Source: Streptomyces sp. NBC_00433 (GTDB lineage Bacteria > Actinomycetota > Actinomycetes > Streptomycetales > Streptomycetaceae). Taken from it: 64,000 bases of DNA. Each line of letters begins with the position of its first letter. Within the stretch, counting starts at the first letter, position 1. Shown here in pieces: positions 17,821 to 26,089 of this stretch. The DNA lies in NCBI GenBank assembly GCA_036015235.1, contig CP107926.1:8675501-8739500 (forward strand), given 5' to 3'. The notes under the pieces were generated by a model. It was not told where the DNA came from, made no database searches, and saw nothing but the letters and a program-made list of their open reading frames with translations. Position numbers and translations under genes: made by a program.

Positions 17821-19509
17821 CTACAGCGCGGAAATCTCGTCGACCAGGTCGTCCAGGCCGAGCGAGCCGAGCGACAGCGCCGCCATGTGCCACGCCTTCG
17901 CGTCGAAGGCGTCGCCGTGCGCGGCGCGCGCCGCCTCCCGGCCCACCAGCCAGGCCCTCTCGCCGAGCTTGTAGCCGATCGCCTGGGCGGGAATGCCCAG
18001 GTAGCGGATGATCTCGCTCTCGATGAACGCGGGCTGCCTGCCGCTGTGCCGGCCGAAGAACTCCTGCGCCAGCTCCGGCGTCCAGGTCTCACCCGGGTGG
18101 AAGGGCGACTCCGCGGGGATCTCCAGGCCGACGTGCATGCCGATGTCGATGATCACCCGCACCGCGCGCATCATCTGCGCGTCCAGGTAGCCCAGCCGCC
18201 GCTCCGGGTCGGAGAGGAAGCCCAGCTCGTCCATCAGCCGCTCGGCATACAGCGCCCAGCCCTCGGCATTGGAGCTGACCAGGCCGACGCTGGCCTGGTA
18301 GCGGGAGAGGTCGCCCGCCACGTGCGCCCACTGGGCGAGCTGTAGGTGATGCCCGGGTACCCCCTCGTGATACCAGGTCGACACCAGGTCGAAGACCGGG
18401 AAGCGGGTGCGGCCCATCGTCGGCAGCCAGGTGCGGCCCGGCCGGGAGAAGTCCTCGGAGGGCGAGGTGTAATACGGCGCCGCCGCGCCACCGGGCGGCG
18501 CGATGCGCGCCTCGACCACCTTGACCCGGTCCGCCAGGTCGAAGTGCGTGCCGTCGAGCGCCTCGATCGCCTCGTCCATCAGGTCCTGCAACCAGGCCCG
18601 CACCTCCTCCACGCCCTCGATGGCCTGGCCGTGCTCGTCGAGGTGGGCCAGCACCTCCCAGGGGTCCTTCCCCGGCAGGATCTTCGCCGCCTCGCCGAGC
18701 ATCTCCGCGTGCAGCCGGTGGTATTCCGACCAGCCGTACGCGTAGGCCTCGTCCAGGTCCAGGTCGGTGCCGTTCCACATCCGCGACCAGGTCGCGTACC
18801 GCTCGCGGCCCACCGTCTCCGGAGCGCCCTCGGCCGCGGGGGCGTAGGTGTCGCGCAGCCAGTCGCGCAGTTCGAGATAGGCGGCGGTCGCCTCGGCGGC
18901 GGCCGCGTCCAGCTCGGCGCGCTGCTCCCGCGGTCCGTCCGCGACCAGGCTCGCGAACCAGCTGCCCGAGCCGTCCTCGCCCGCCCACTCGGCGAACTGC
19001 GTGAGCATCGTCGCGACCTGCCGCGGCCCGCCGTACAGCTTGCGCGCCAGGCCCTCGGCCAGCGAGGCACGGTAGCCGGCCAGCGCGCCCGGCACCGCCC
19101 GCAGCCGGGCGGCCAGGTCCGCGAAGTGCTCCGGGGTCTCGGTCGGCATCAGCGCGAAGACCTCGCGGATGTGGTGCGCGGGGGTGTTGATGTTGCTCAC
19201 CGACCGCAGGTGCTCGTCCGCCGCGTGCACCGCCAGCTCGGCCGTCAGGCGCTCGCGCAGCAGCCGCGCGCAGCGCCGCTCGGCGTCGCTGTCGCCCCCG
19301 GGCACCGACTCGGACTCCGCGAGCCGGTCCAGGGTGGTACGGGCCAGCGCGGCGAGCGCGTCAGCGCCGGCCGGCGAGAAGTCGGGCAGCCGCCGGGCCG
19401 TACCGGGCACACCGAGGTAGGTGCCGAGCGTCGGGTCGAGAGCGACGAGGTCGTCGACGTAGGCGTCGGCGACCTGGCGGGGCAGGGAGGAAGCGGTGAG
19501 AGTGGACAT
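17821..19509 (-). CDS. DUF885 family protein, probable metallopeptidase-like hydrolase
   Basis: 562 aa, the full DUF885 domain. The diagnostic metal-binding motif HEGVPGHH lies at 381-388 and is followed about 25 residues later by NAEGWALYAERL, which supplies a third ligand Glu in M32-like metallopeptidases. The family is predicted to be zinc peptidase-like, but substrates are largely unknown. No signal peptide is evident, so it is probably cytoplasmic. ATG at 19509 (MSTLTASSLP) has a GAGG site 8 nt upstream and is chosen over the upstream-extended frame. Confidence 0.88.
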   Translation of the reverse strand: MSTLTASSLPRQVADAYVDDLVALDPTLGTYLGVPGTARRLPDFSPAGADALAALARTTLDRLAESESVPGGDSDAERRCARLLRERLTAELAVHAADEHLRSVSNINTPAHHIREVFALMPTETPEHFADLAARLRAVPGALAGYRASLAEGLARKLYGGPRQVATMLTQFAEWAGEDGSGSWFASLVADGPREQRAELDAAAAEATAAYLELRDWLRDTYAPAAEGAPETVGRERYATWSRMWNGTDLDLDEAYAYGWSEYHRLHAEMLGEAAKILPGKDPWEVLAHLDEHGQAIEGVEEVRAWLQDLMDEAIEALDGTHFDLADRVKVVEARIAPPGGAAAPYYTSPSEDFSRPGRTWLPTMGRTRFPVFDLVSTWYHEGVPGHHLQLAQWAHVAGDLSRYQASVGLVSSNAEGWALYAERLMDELGFLSDPERRLGYLDAQMMRAVRVIIDIGMHVGLEIPAESPFHPGETWTPELAQEFFGRHSGRQPAFIESEIIRYLGIPAQAIGYKLGERAWLVGREAARAAHGDAFDAKAWHMAALSLGSLGLDDLVDEISAL

Positions 19510-19608
19510 GCGGCCATCCTCGTACGAGACCGGGCGCCGCGTCACCATCATTGTGACGTTCGCCCCTGACATCGGCGTGTCGCCGGACGGCCGGCGCTCG
19601 GCCCGTTC

Positions 19609-20082
19609 TCAGCCGGGCGGCAGCAGCGGGCCGCAGTCCCACTCCTGGAAGATCAGCCGGGTCTCCACCCGCGCCACCTCGGGCCGCGCGGTGAACTCGT
19701 CCACCACCAGCCGCTGGAGGTCGCCGGTCCCGGTCACCGCGACCTGCACCAGGAAGTCGTCGGGACCGGTCAGGTGGAACAGCGCGCGGGTCTCGGGCAG
19801 CCCGCGGATCCGCTCGACGAAAGGGTCGATGAGGTCCCTGCGGTGCGGCCGCACCTGAACCAGCAGCAGCGCCTCAAGGCCGCGCCCCAGCTTCGCCGGG
19901 TCGAGCCGCAGCCGCTGCCCCAGGATGACCCCGCTGCGGCGCAGCCTGGCCACCCGGTCGAGACACGTCGACGGCGCCACACCGACCGCCGCCGCCAGGT
20001 CGCGGTAGGTCGTCCGGGCGTCGTTCTGCAGCAGCCGGAGTATGTGCAGGTCGACCGGATCGAGTACGACGGAATCGGACAT
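19609..20082 (-). CDS. Lrp/AsnC family regulator (divergent from the trans-sulfuration enzyme)
   Basis: 157 aa. Helix-turn-helix is in LDPVDLHILRLLQNDARTTYRDLAAAVGVAPSTCLDRVARL; the RAM ligand-binding domain follows. It faces the PLP-enzyme gene across 60 bp, a frequent arrangement in which the Lrp protein controls an amino-acid-degrading enzyme and senses its substrate. ATG at 20082; TACGTT (20094 down to 20089) ends 6 nt upstream, so it is probably leaderless. Confidence 0.9.
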   Translation of the reverse strand: MSDSVVLDPVDLHILRLLQNDARTTYRDLAAAVGVAPSTCLDRVARLRRSGVILGQRLRLDPAKLGRGLEALLLVQVRPHRRDLIDPFVERIRGLPETRALFHLTGPDDFLVQVAVTGTGDLQRLVVDEFTARPEVARVETRLIFQEWDCGPLLPPG

Positions 20083-20142
20083 CGGCCGAACGTAGCACGG
20101 GGGTCGGCCTCCGTGGACCGGCGGCCGTTCAGGCTGGACGGC

Positions 20143-21330
20143 ATGGAGACCACACAGCGCAGGGCGCTGGCCACAGAAGCGGTGCACGCAGGCCGCGACG
20201 ACCTCGCGGCGCTCGGAGTGCACGCCGTGCCGCTCGACCTGTCCACCACCTACCCCTCCTACGACAGCAGGGACGAGGCCCGGCGCATCGACGCCTTCGC
20301 CGCCACCGGCGCCCGCCTCGACGGACCGCCGGTCTACGCCCGGGTCGACAATCCCACCACCGCCCGCTTCGAGACCGCCCTCGCCCGCCTGGAGGGCACG
20401 CAGACCGCGGTCGCCTTCGCCAGCGGCATGGCCGCGCTCACCGCCTGCCTGCTCGCCAGGTCGGCCCTCGGGCTGCGGCATGTCGTCGCGGTACGCCCGC
20501 TGTACGGCTCAAGCGACCACCTGCTCAGCAGCGGCCTGCTGGGCACGGAGGTGACCTGGACCGACCCCGCCGGCATCGCTGAGGCGATCCGCCCCGACAC
20601 CGGCCTGGTGGTCGTCGAGACCCCGGCCAACCCGACGCTCGCGGAGGTCGACCTGCGGGCGGTCGCCCACGAATGCGGCTCGGTGCCGCTGCTGGCCGAC
20701 AACACCTTCGCCACCCCGGTGCTCCAGCGCCCCGCCGAATCCGGCGCCCGCATCGTGCTGCACAGCGCCACGAAGTATCTCGGCGGCCACGGTGACGTCC
20801 TCGGCGGCGCCGTGGCCTGCGACGAGGAATTCGCCGGCGCCCTGCGCCAAGTCCGGTTCGCCACCGGCGCGGTGCTGCACCCGCTGGCCGGATACCTCCT
20901 GCTGCGCGGCCTGTCCACGCTGCCGATACGTATGCGCGCCGCGTCCGCGACCGCGGCGACGCTGGCCGCCAGGCTGGCCGCCGACCCCCGCGTGAGCGCG
21001 GTGCACTACCCGCGGATCGGCGGCGCGATGGTGTCCTTCGAGGTACGCGGCGACCCGCACGAGGTGATCGCCGGGGTCCGGCTGATCACCCCGGCCGTCA
21101 GCCTCGGCAGCGTCGACACGCTGATCCAGCACCCCGCCTCGATCAGCCACCGCGTGGTCCCGGCCCCCGACCGCGCCAGCGCCGGCGTCTCCGACCGCCT
21201 CCTCCGCCTCTCGGTAGGCCTCGAAGACCCCGACGACCTCTGGCACGACCTCTCCACCGCCCTCCCCGCCGCGGTCAGCGGCGGGCAGCAGTCCACGGAA
21301 GCGCGGCCGTCGACGGCAAGGTCGCGGTGA
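20143..21330 (+). CDS. Cys/Met metabolism PLP enzyme (cystathionine gamma-lyase / methionine gamma-lyase type)
   Basis: 395-aa fold-type I PLP enzyme of the trans-sulfuration family. Seen are YARVDNPT (65-72; the YxR phosphate-binding region), FASGMAAL (92-99), the cofactor Asp in LLADNTFATP, Schiff-base Lys211 in HSATKYLGGHGD, and the C-terminal SLGSVDTLIQHPA block. The residues that separate gamma-lyases from gamma-synthases are not decisive by eye, so I call only the family. ATG at 20143 is the first family-like start; the open frame upstream runs through the divergent regulator. Its 3' end overlaps the convergent ACT-GNAT gene by 56 bp. Confidence 0.9.
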   Translation: METTQRRALATEAVHAGRDDLAALGVHAVPLDLSTTYPSYDSRDEARRIDAFAATGARLDGPPVYARVDNPTTARFETALARLEGTQTAVAFASGMAALTACLLARSALGLRHVVAVRPLYGSSDHLLSSGLLGTEVTWTDPAGIAEAIRPDTGLVVVETPANPTLAEVDLRAVAHECGSVPLLADNTFATPVLQRPAESGARIVLHSATKYLGGHGDVLGGAVACDEEFAGALRQVRFATGAVLHPLAGYLLLRGLSTLPIRMRAASATAATLAARLAADPRVSAVHYPRIGGAMVSFEVRGDPHEVIAGVRLITPAVSLGSVDTLIQHPASISHRVVPAPDRASAGVSDRLLRLSVGLEDPDDLWHDLSTALPAAVSGGQQSTEARPSTARSR

Positions 21331-22627
21331 CGACGAGGGTGCCGTCCTCGACCTGGTAGTCGAGCGGGAGCCCCAGCTCCCGCATCGTCGCCACCATCCC
21401 CGTATTGGTCGACCGGGTCACCGCGTAGACGCTCTCGCGCCCCGCCTCCGCCGCCAGCTCCACCAGCTTGCGCAGCAGTACCCCTCCGATGCCGCGACGC
21501 TGCCACCCGTCCTCGACCAGCAGCGCGACCTCGTTCTCGTCGCCGTCCCACAGCAGGTGGCCCAGGGCCACCAGGCGGCCGGATGCGGTCTCGACGGCCA
21601 GCGACCGGCCGAAACGCGGGCTGAGCAGGTGGGCGAGGTAGCGGTCGGCGTCCTCGGCGGGGCCGTGGTAGCGCAGCGCCAGCGTGTCGGGGGAGCAGCG
21701 GTCGTGCATCGCCAGCGCGGCCGTACGGTCCTCGGGACCGGCCCGGCGCACCGTCAGCTCGTTGCCTTCCGGCAGTGTCACGGCGTGGCGGCTGCCGGGC
21801 ACCCGTACGCCGAGCCTGGCGTCCAGCTCCACCAGGGCGCGGGCCCTGGCGAATTCGGTCGGGGTGAAGGGCAGGTGGTCGCGCTGCACGGTGATCGTGC
21901 CGCCCGACGGGTCGGCCAGCCGCATGACGGTGTCCTCCAGGGTGTCCTGCACCGGCTCCCCGCCGGCTGCTGCCGGGGTGGACCTGATGGTGCAACGCCC
22001 GAACAACTGCCGCAGTGCCAGCGGAAGTTCCGCCGCGTCCAGGGCGGTGCGGGTGGCGAGGGTCAGCATCCGGGTCGGGGTGTCGACCAGGTCGTGCGCG
22101 TCGGCGCGCTCCAGCCAGGTGTCGGTGCCGCCCGCGTCGGCGACGGTCAGCACCAGTGCCGCGGCCGGCAGCGCCGCCGGCGCCCGCAGCAGGAACTCGT
22201 CGACGGTGCCCTCGGCCAGCGGGTGGGTCTGCAGCGTGACGATGTCGACGCGGCTGCCGGCCAGCGCCGTGCACACCGCCCCGAGGCTGCCCGGGGTGTC
22301 CCGCACGGTGGTGCGCAGCCGCCACAGCGTCGGCTCCGCGTCTTCCGGCCGACCGGTGTCCTCGGCGGGCACCCCCGGTGCGGCGGCGGCCGCGGCGCGG
22401 TGGCCGGAACGCCGGCTCCACCACACGTGCGCGGCGGCCGCGGCGAGCAGCGCCGCCGCCGACGTCATGAGCAGCAGACCGCCGTCCGGGCCGTGGTTCA
22501 CCAGGTCGGCGATGAGGTCGGCCGTGGCCATCGCGGCGAAGAGCGCGGCCACTTCGGCGAGGTCGCGGCCCCAGTGACGGCGCCGGGTTGCGGCCCGAAC
22601 AGGAGGCGCGGGAGTCGTATGAGGCAT
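21275..22627 (-). CDS. Membrane-anchored ACT-domain / GNAT acetyltransferase fusion
   Basis: 450 aa in four parts: a basic N-terminus; two hydrophobic segments (about 24-45 and 50-70) that look like a membrane hairpin; an ACT-like region (about 101-175) beginning RLRTTVRDTPGSLGAVCTAL; and a C-terminal GNAT domain (about 290-440) with NEVALLVEDGWQRRGIGGVLLRKL, the acetyl-CoA-binding loop. ACT domains usually bind amino acids allosterically, so acetylation controlled by an amino acid is a reasonable inference. Substrate unknown. The gene is separated from its neighbours; the 153 bp upstream includes an AT-richer patch near 22,690-22,735 that may hold its promoter. Confidence 0.82.
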   Translation of the reverse strand: MPHTTPAPPVRAATRRRHWGRDLAEVAALFAAMATADLIADLVNHGPDGGLLLMTSAAALLAAAAAHVWWSRRSGHRAAAAAAPGVPAEDTGRPEDAEPTLWRLRTTVRDTPGSLGAVCTALAGSRVDIVTLQTHPLAEGTVDEFLLRAPAALPAAALVLTVADAGGTDTWLERADAHDLVDTPTRMLTLATRTALDAAELPLALRQLFGRCTIRSTPAAAGGEPVQDTLEDTVMRLADPSGGTITVQRDHLPFTPTEFARARALVELDARLGVRVPGSRHAVTLPEGNELTVRRAGPEDRTAALAMHDRCSPDTLALRYHGPAEDADRYLAHLLSPRFGRSLAVETASGRLVALGHLLWDGDENEVALLVEDGWQRRGIGGVLLRKLVELAAEAGRESVYAVTRSTNTGMVATMRELGLPLDYQVEDGTLVVTATLPSTAALPWTAARR

Positions 22628-22780
22628 ACGCCTACAATGGCGAACTCGTGTTGCGTGATCACGAACATGCCGTGACCAGACGGTAAAGGGCGGATCTTCT
22701 CGGTTACCTTACCTTTTCAACGTCTTTGGCGTCCGTTGCCGGTACGAAACCGACCGCCACGCCCGTGCGGCCCGTCTGCT

Positions 22781-23326
22781 TCAGGCCGCGCAGACGTGGA
22801 TGTGCCCCGCCTGGGGGAATTTCGGCGGGTGCGGCTCCAGGTCGCCCCACAGCGTGAAGCCGGACTTCTCCGCGACCCGGCAGGACGCCGTGTTGAGCAC
22901 CGCGTGCAGCAGTTCCAGGCGGGTCAGCGCCGGCCCGCCCGCGTCACCGCCGAGCGCCCAGCGGGTCACCGCGCCCACCGCCAGGGGCGCGATGCCCCGG
23001 CCGCGTACGGCAGCCGCCGTCCAGTAGCCGATCTCCGCGGACGGAGCCCCCTCGAACTTCCGCTTGACCGTCACATGCCCGACCGGCCGCTCACCGTCCT
23101 GCTCGACCACCGCGAAGCTGTAGCGCAGCCCGGTCTCCCAGGCCTGCGCCTGCTGGTCGATCCACTCGCCGGCCGCCGCCGTGCTGTCGAGGGTGGTCAT
23201 CAGCCAGCGCCGCATACCGGGATCCTGGTGCTCGGCCGCCAGCGCCTCCGCGTCCTGCGCGGCCCACGCGCGCAGCAGCAGTCCCGGCCTGCCCCCTTGC
23301 GCGGGGACGGTGAGTTCGACGGTCAT
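22781..23326 (-). CDS. GNAT family N-acetyltransferase
   Basis: 181 aa. The acetyl-CoA-binding segment is IGYWTAAAVRGRGIAPLAVGAVTRWAL, followed by LTRLELLHAVLNTASCRVAEKSGFTLWG, the usual RimJ-like C-terminal part. ATG at 23326 has GGGAGG 6 nt upstream, so the longer N-terminal extension of the open frame is rejected. Substrate unknown. It lies 49 bp from the stop of the MocR gene in the same direction and could be cotranscribed with it. Confidence 0.87.
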   Translation of the reverse strand: MTVELTVPAQGGRPGLLLRAWAAQDAEALAAEHQDPGMRRWLMTTLDSTAAAGEWIDQQAQAWETGLRYSFAVVEQDGERPVGHVTVKRKFEGAPSAEIGYWTAAAVRGRGIAPLAVGAVTRWALGGDAGGPALTRLELLHAVLNTASCRVAEKSGFTLWGDLEPHPPKFPQAGHIHVCAA

Positions 23327-23375
23327 CTGTGGCCTCCCATGTCTCGTCCGCCAATCTACGTGCATCGCGCACCGG

Positions 23376-24866
23376 TCATCGCACCAGGAGGCGTACCGCA
23401 CGGGTGATCGCCTCCGGCGTCAGGTGCGCGTAACCCACCACAAGACGGACCCGGCCGTCGCCCTCGCCGGGCGGCCGCGGGGACGTGCGGTAGTGCGACA
23501 GCGGCCGGACGGCGACGCCGGCGCGGGCAGCGGCGGCGAGGAAGGCCGGCTCGGGCCCGTAGCGCTCGGGGAGGGTGACGATCGCGTGCAGCCCGGCCGC
23601 GATGCCGCTCACCTCGGCGCCGGGTGCGCAGCGCGCGAGCGCGCCGACCAGCGCGTCCCTGCGCGCCCGGTAGAGCCGCTGGCAGCGCCGCAGTTGGCGG
23701 TCGTACGCGCCGGAGGCCAGGAAGTCGGCGAGCGCCGCCTGCTCGGTCACCGAGTGCCCGAGGTCCATCGTCCGCTTGCGCTCCGCCGCCTCCGCGACGA
23801 TGTCCCGCGGCCCGACCAGCCAGCCCAGTCGCAACCCGGGCGCCAGCGACTTGCTCGCGGAGCCGGTGTAGACGACATGTCCGGGCGCGAGCCCCTGGAG
23901 GGCGCCCACGGGCTGCCGGTCGTAGCGGAAGTCGCCGTCGTAGTCGTCCTCGACGACCACCCCGCCGCAGTCCCGCGCCCAGTCGGCGAGCGCGGCCCGC
24001 CGGGCGGCGGAGTAGGCCACGCCGGACGGGAACTGGTGGCAGGGCGTGACCACCGCGGACCGCACGCCGGTGGCGGCCAGCGCCGTGACCGACAGCCCCT
24101 CCGCGTCCACCGGGACCGCTACCGCGGTCAGCCCGGTCGCGGCCAGCAGCGCGGTGTGCTCGGGGCTGCCGGGGTCCTCGACGGCGGTCGTCCGCTGCCC
24201 GCGGGCGTGCAGGACATGCCCGAGCAGGGTGTGCGCCTGGGCCACCCCGGCGGTGACCACCACCTGGTCGGGCTCGGCGGCCACGCCGCGCCGCCGCCCG
24301 AGCAGCGCGGCGAGCGCCGCCCGCAGTTCGGGCAGGCCGCGCGGGTCGGGATAGCCGAAGGCGCGGTGCGGGAGCGCGGTCATCACCCGCCGGTGCGCCG
24401 CCGACCAGGCGGCCCGCGGGAAGAGCGCGAGGTCCGGCAGCCCCGGCCGCAGGTCGTCGGGGCCGCCCCGGTCGTCGGCGGCGAAGGCGCCGGCGGGCGG
24501 CGACACCGGCCCCTGCCGCACGTCGGCCACCCAGGTGCCCGCGCCCTGCCGGCTGGTCAGATACCCCTCGGCGGTGAGCTGCGCGTATGCGTCGGTGACC
24601 ATCCCCCTGGACACCCCGAGGTCGGCTGCCAGCTCCCGGCTCGACGGCAACTGCGTCCCGGCGCCCAACCGCCCCACCCGCACGGCTTCCCGCAGCCCGG
24701 CCTGCAGGACCCGCCCCCGCCCCCGCCCGACCCCGAGATCGACCAGCACCTCCCAGGCGGGCCCCGACCCGCCCCCGCCCGCGTGCCGCGGCGCCGGAGC
24801 CGCTTCCGCACCTTCCACCCGCGCCGCAGGGCGTACCGTCGCCGTACTGGTCCGCTTCACTCCCAT
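23376..24866 (-). CDS. MocR/PdxR-type regulator (GntR HTH fused to aminotransferase-like domain)
   Basis: 496 aa. The N-terminal winged helix-turn-helix is at about 40-105 (LPSSRELAADLGVSRGMVTDAYAQLTAEGYL). The rest is a fold-type I aminotransferase-like domain with FGYPDPRGLPELRAALA, the VEDPG loop, VEDDYDGDFRYD and the PLP lysine in TGSASKSLAPGLRLGW. MocR proteins bind PLP and a ligand and often control a divergent transporter; here the EamA gene starts 48 bp away. ATG at 24866 begins MGVKRTS. Candidate GGACC sites lie in the intergenic gap. Confidence 0.92.
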   Translation of the reverse strand: MGVKRTSTATVRPAARVEGAEAAPAPRHAGGGGSGPAWEVLVDLGVGRGRGRVLQAGLREAVRVGRLGAGTQLPSSRELAADLGVSRGMVTDAYAQLTAEGYLTSRQGAGTWVADVRQGPVSPPAGAFAADDRGGPDDLRPGLPDLALFPRAAWSAAHRRVMTALPHRAFGYPDPRGLPELRAALAALLGRRRGVAAEPDQVVVTAGVAQAHTLLGHVLHARGQRTTAVEDPGSPEHTALLAATGLTAVAVPVDAEGLSVTALAATGVRSAVVTPCHQFPSGVAYSAARRAALADWARDCGGVVVEDDYDGDFRYDRQPVGALQGLAPGHVVYTGSASKSLAPGLRLGWLVGPRDIVAEAAERKRTMDLGHSVTEQAALADFLASGAYDRQLRRCQRLYRARRDALVGALARCAPGAEVSGIAAGLHAIVTLPERYGPEPAFLAAAARAGVAVRPLSHYRTSPRPPGEGDGRVRLVVGYAHLTPEAITRAVRLLVR

Positions 24867-24889
24867 GGGATTGGACCTTAAACCGGACC
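24849..24889. promoter_or_regulatory. GGACC repeat boxes between mocR-like gene and eamA
   Basis: Direct GGACC boxes occur at 24873-24877 and 24885-24889, 12 bp apart, with an inverted GGTCC at 24849-24853. MocR regulators typically bind direct repeats in the divergent promoter. The boxes lie between the two start codons and overlap the predicted eamA -35 zone. Confidence 0.45.
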
Positions 24890-24913
24890 ACTCCCGCTCC
24901 CTAGCGTTGCCGC

Positions 24914-25882
24914 ATGACGTCCTCCTCCTCGCATCGGGCCGGGATCGGTCTCGCCGCACTCGCCTGTGTCCTTGTCGGCGCGTCCTTCACCGCGGGCGCC
25001 GCGCTCGTCGGGTATCCGCATGCCGGCGGGCAGGCCGTCCGCTACGGCGTGGCGTGTGCGCTGCTGGCGTGGCCCGCACGGCGGGCCGGGGCGCGGGTGC
25101 GGCTCGGGGGGCTGCGGGGGAGGCAGTGGGCGCTGGCGGCGGCGGTCGCCGGCGTCGGCATGGTCGGGTTCAACCTGTCGGTGCTGGCCGCCGAGCGCAC
25201 CGCCCAACCCGCCGTGCCCGGGGTGCTCGTGGGGTGCGCCCCGGTCGTCGTGGCGGTGCTGGTGCCGCTCGCGGCGGGGCGGCGGCCGACGTCCGCGGGC
25301 GCGGCGGGGGCGGTGATGGTCGCGGGCGGCGCCTTCGTCGTCCAGGGGTGGGGCGGGACGGACGCGTCCGGGCTGCTGTGGTCGGTGGCCGCGCTCGGCG
25401 GCGAAGTGGGCTTCGCGCTGCTCGCCGCGCCCCTGGTGGCCCCGCTGGGGCCGCTGGTCCTGTCCGCGTGCGTGTGCGGGCTGGCCGCCGCCGAGGCGGC
25501 GGCGCTCGGCGTGGCCCTGGAAGGCACGGCGGCGCTGCGCGTGCCGACCGGGGCGGAGGCGGCGGCGCTCGGGTGGCAGGCGGTCGTGGCCACCGTCATC
25601 GGGTTCGTGTGCTGGTACGCCGGCATGCAGCGGCTCGGCGCGGAACGCGCCACCCTCTTCTCCGGCCTGATCCCGGTGTCGGCGGCGCTGACCGCCCCGC
25701 TGGTCGCGCTCGGCACCTTCGGCGCGGCCCAGCTCGCCGGCAGCGCCCTGGTCGCGGCGGGCGTCGTGGTCGGCGTCGCAGGCCGTGCGAGCCGGCGTGC
25801 GAGCCGCCGCCCGGGGCCGCCGCGGGAGCCGGTCGCGGGGCCGGCCGAGCGTGCGGCCCGACCGGCCCCCGCGCGCCGCTGA
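24914..25882 (+). CDS. EamA family (DMT superfamily) transporter
   Basis: 322-aa membrane protein with about ten hydrophobic helices arranged as two EamA repeats, then a basic, Arg/Pro-rich cytoplasmic tail. This is the drug/metabolite exporter fold. Since it is divergent from a MocR regulator, export of an amino acid or PLP-reactive amine is plausible but not shown. ATG at 24914; TAGCGT at 24902-24907 ends 6 nt upstream with no Shine-Dalgarno, suggesting a leaderless transcript. Confidence 0.88.
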   Translation: MTSSSSHRAGIGLAALACVLVGASFTAGAALVGYPHAGGQAVRYGVACALLAWPARRAGARVRLGGLRGRQWALAAAVAGVGMVGFNLSVLAAERTAQPAVPGVLVGCAPVVVAVLVPLAAGRRPTSAGAAGAVMVAGGAFVVQGWGGTDASGLLWSVAALGGEVGFALLAAPLVAPLGPLVLSACVCGLAAAEAAALGVALEGTAALRVPTGAEAAALGWQAVVATVIGFVCWYAGMQRLGAERATLFSGLIPVSAALTAPLVALGTFGAAQLAGSALVAAGVVVGVAGRASRRASRRPGPPREPVAGPAERAARPAPARR

Positions 25883-25979
25883 GGCCGGCTCGGGGGAACT
25901 GTCCGGCGGCGGGAACTCCGGCGGGATGGGGGGAGTTGTGACAGTACGGGCCGGTGCGCGGCACTGGCCCGGCCAACTG

Positions 25980-26010
25980 CCCCGACCGGGCGCCCCCGTC
26001 CCGGTCGGGG
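25980..26010. terminator. Bidirectional terminator
   Basis: A perfect 11-bp stem pairs 25980-25990 with 26000-26010 around a 9-nt loop, between the convergent EamA and purine permease genes. Nothing else is evident in this 207-bp gap. Confidence 0.65.
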
Positions 26011-26089
26011 CGCCCGCTCCCCTCCTCAGGCGAAGGCGGCGCGGGCGGCCCTGGACGCGCGCAGGGCACGGGCCGCCGGCGTCCGTGCC

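Noticed and set aside
22690..22735. Iron-box (DmdR-type) operator near TTACCTTACC
   Set aside because: Only one half resembles the iron-box consensus, the inverted half is missing, and the downstream ACT-GNAT gene has no iron link.
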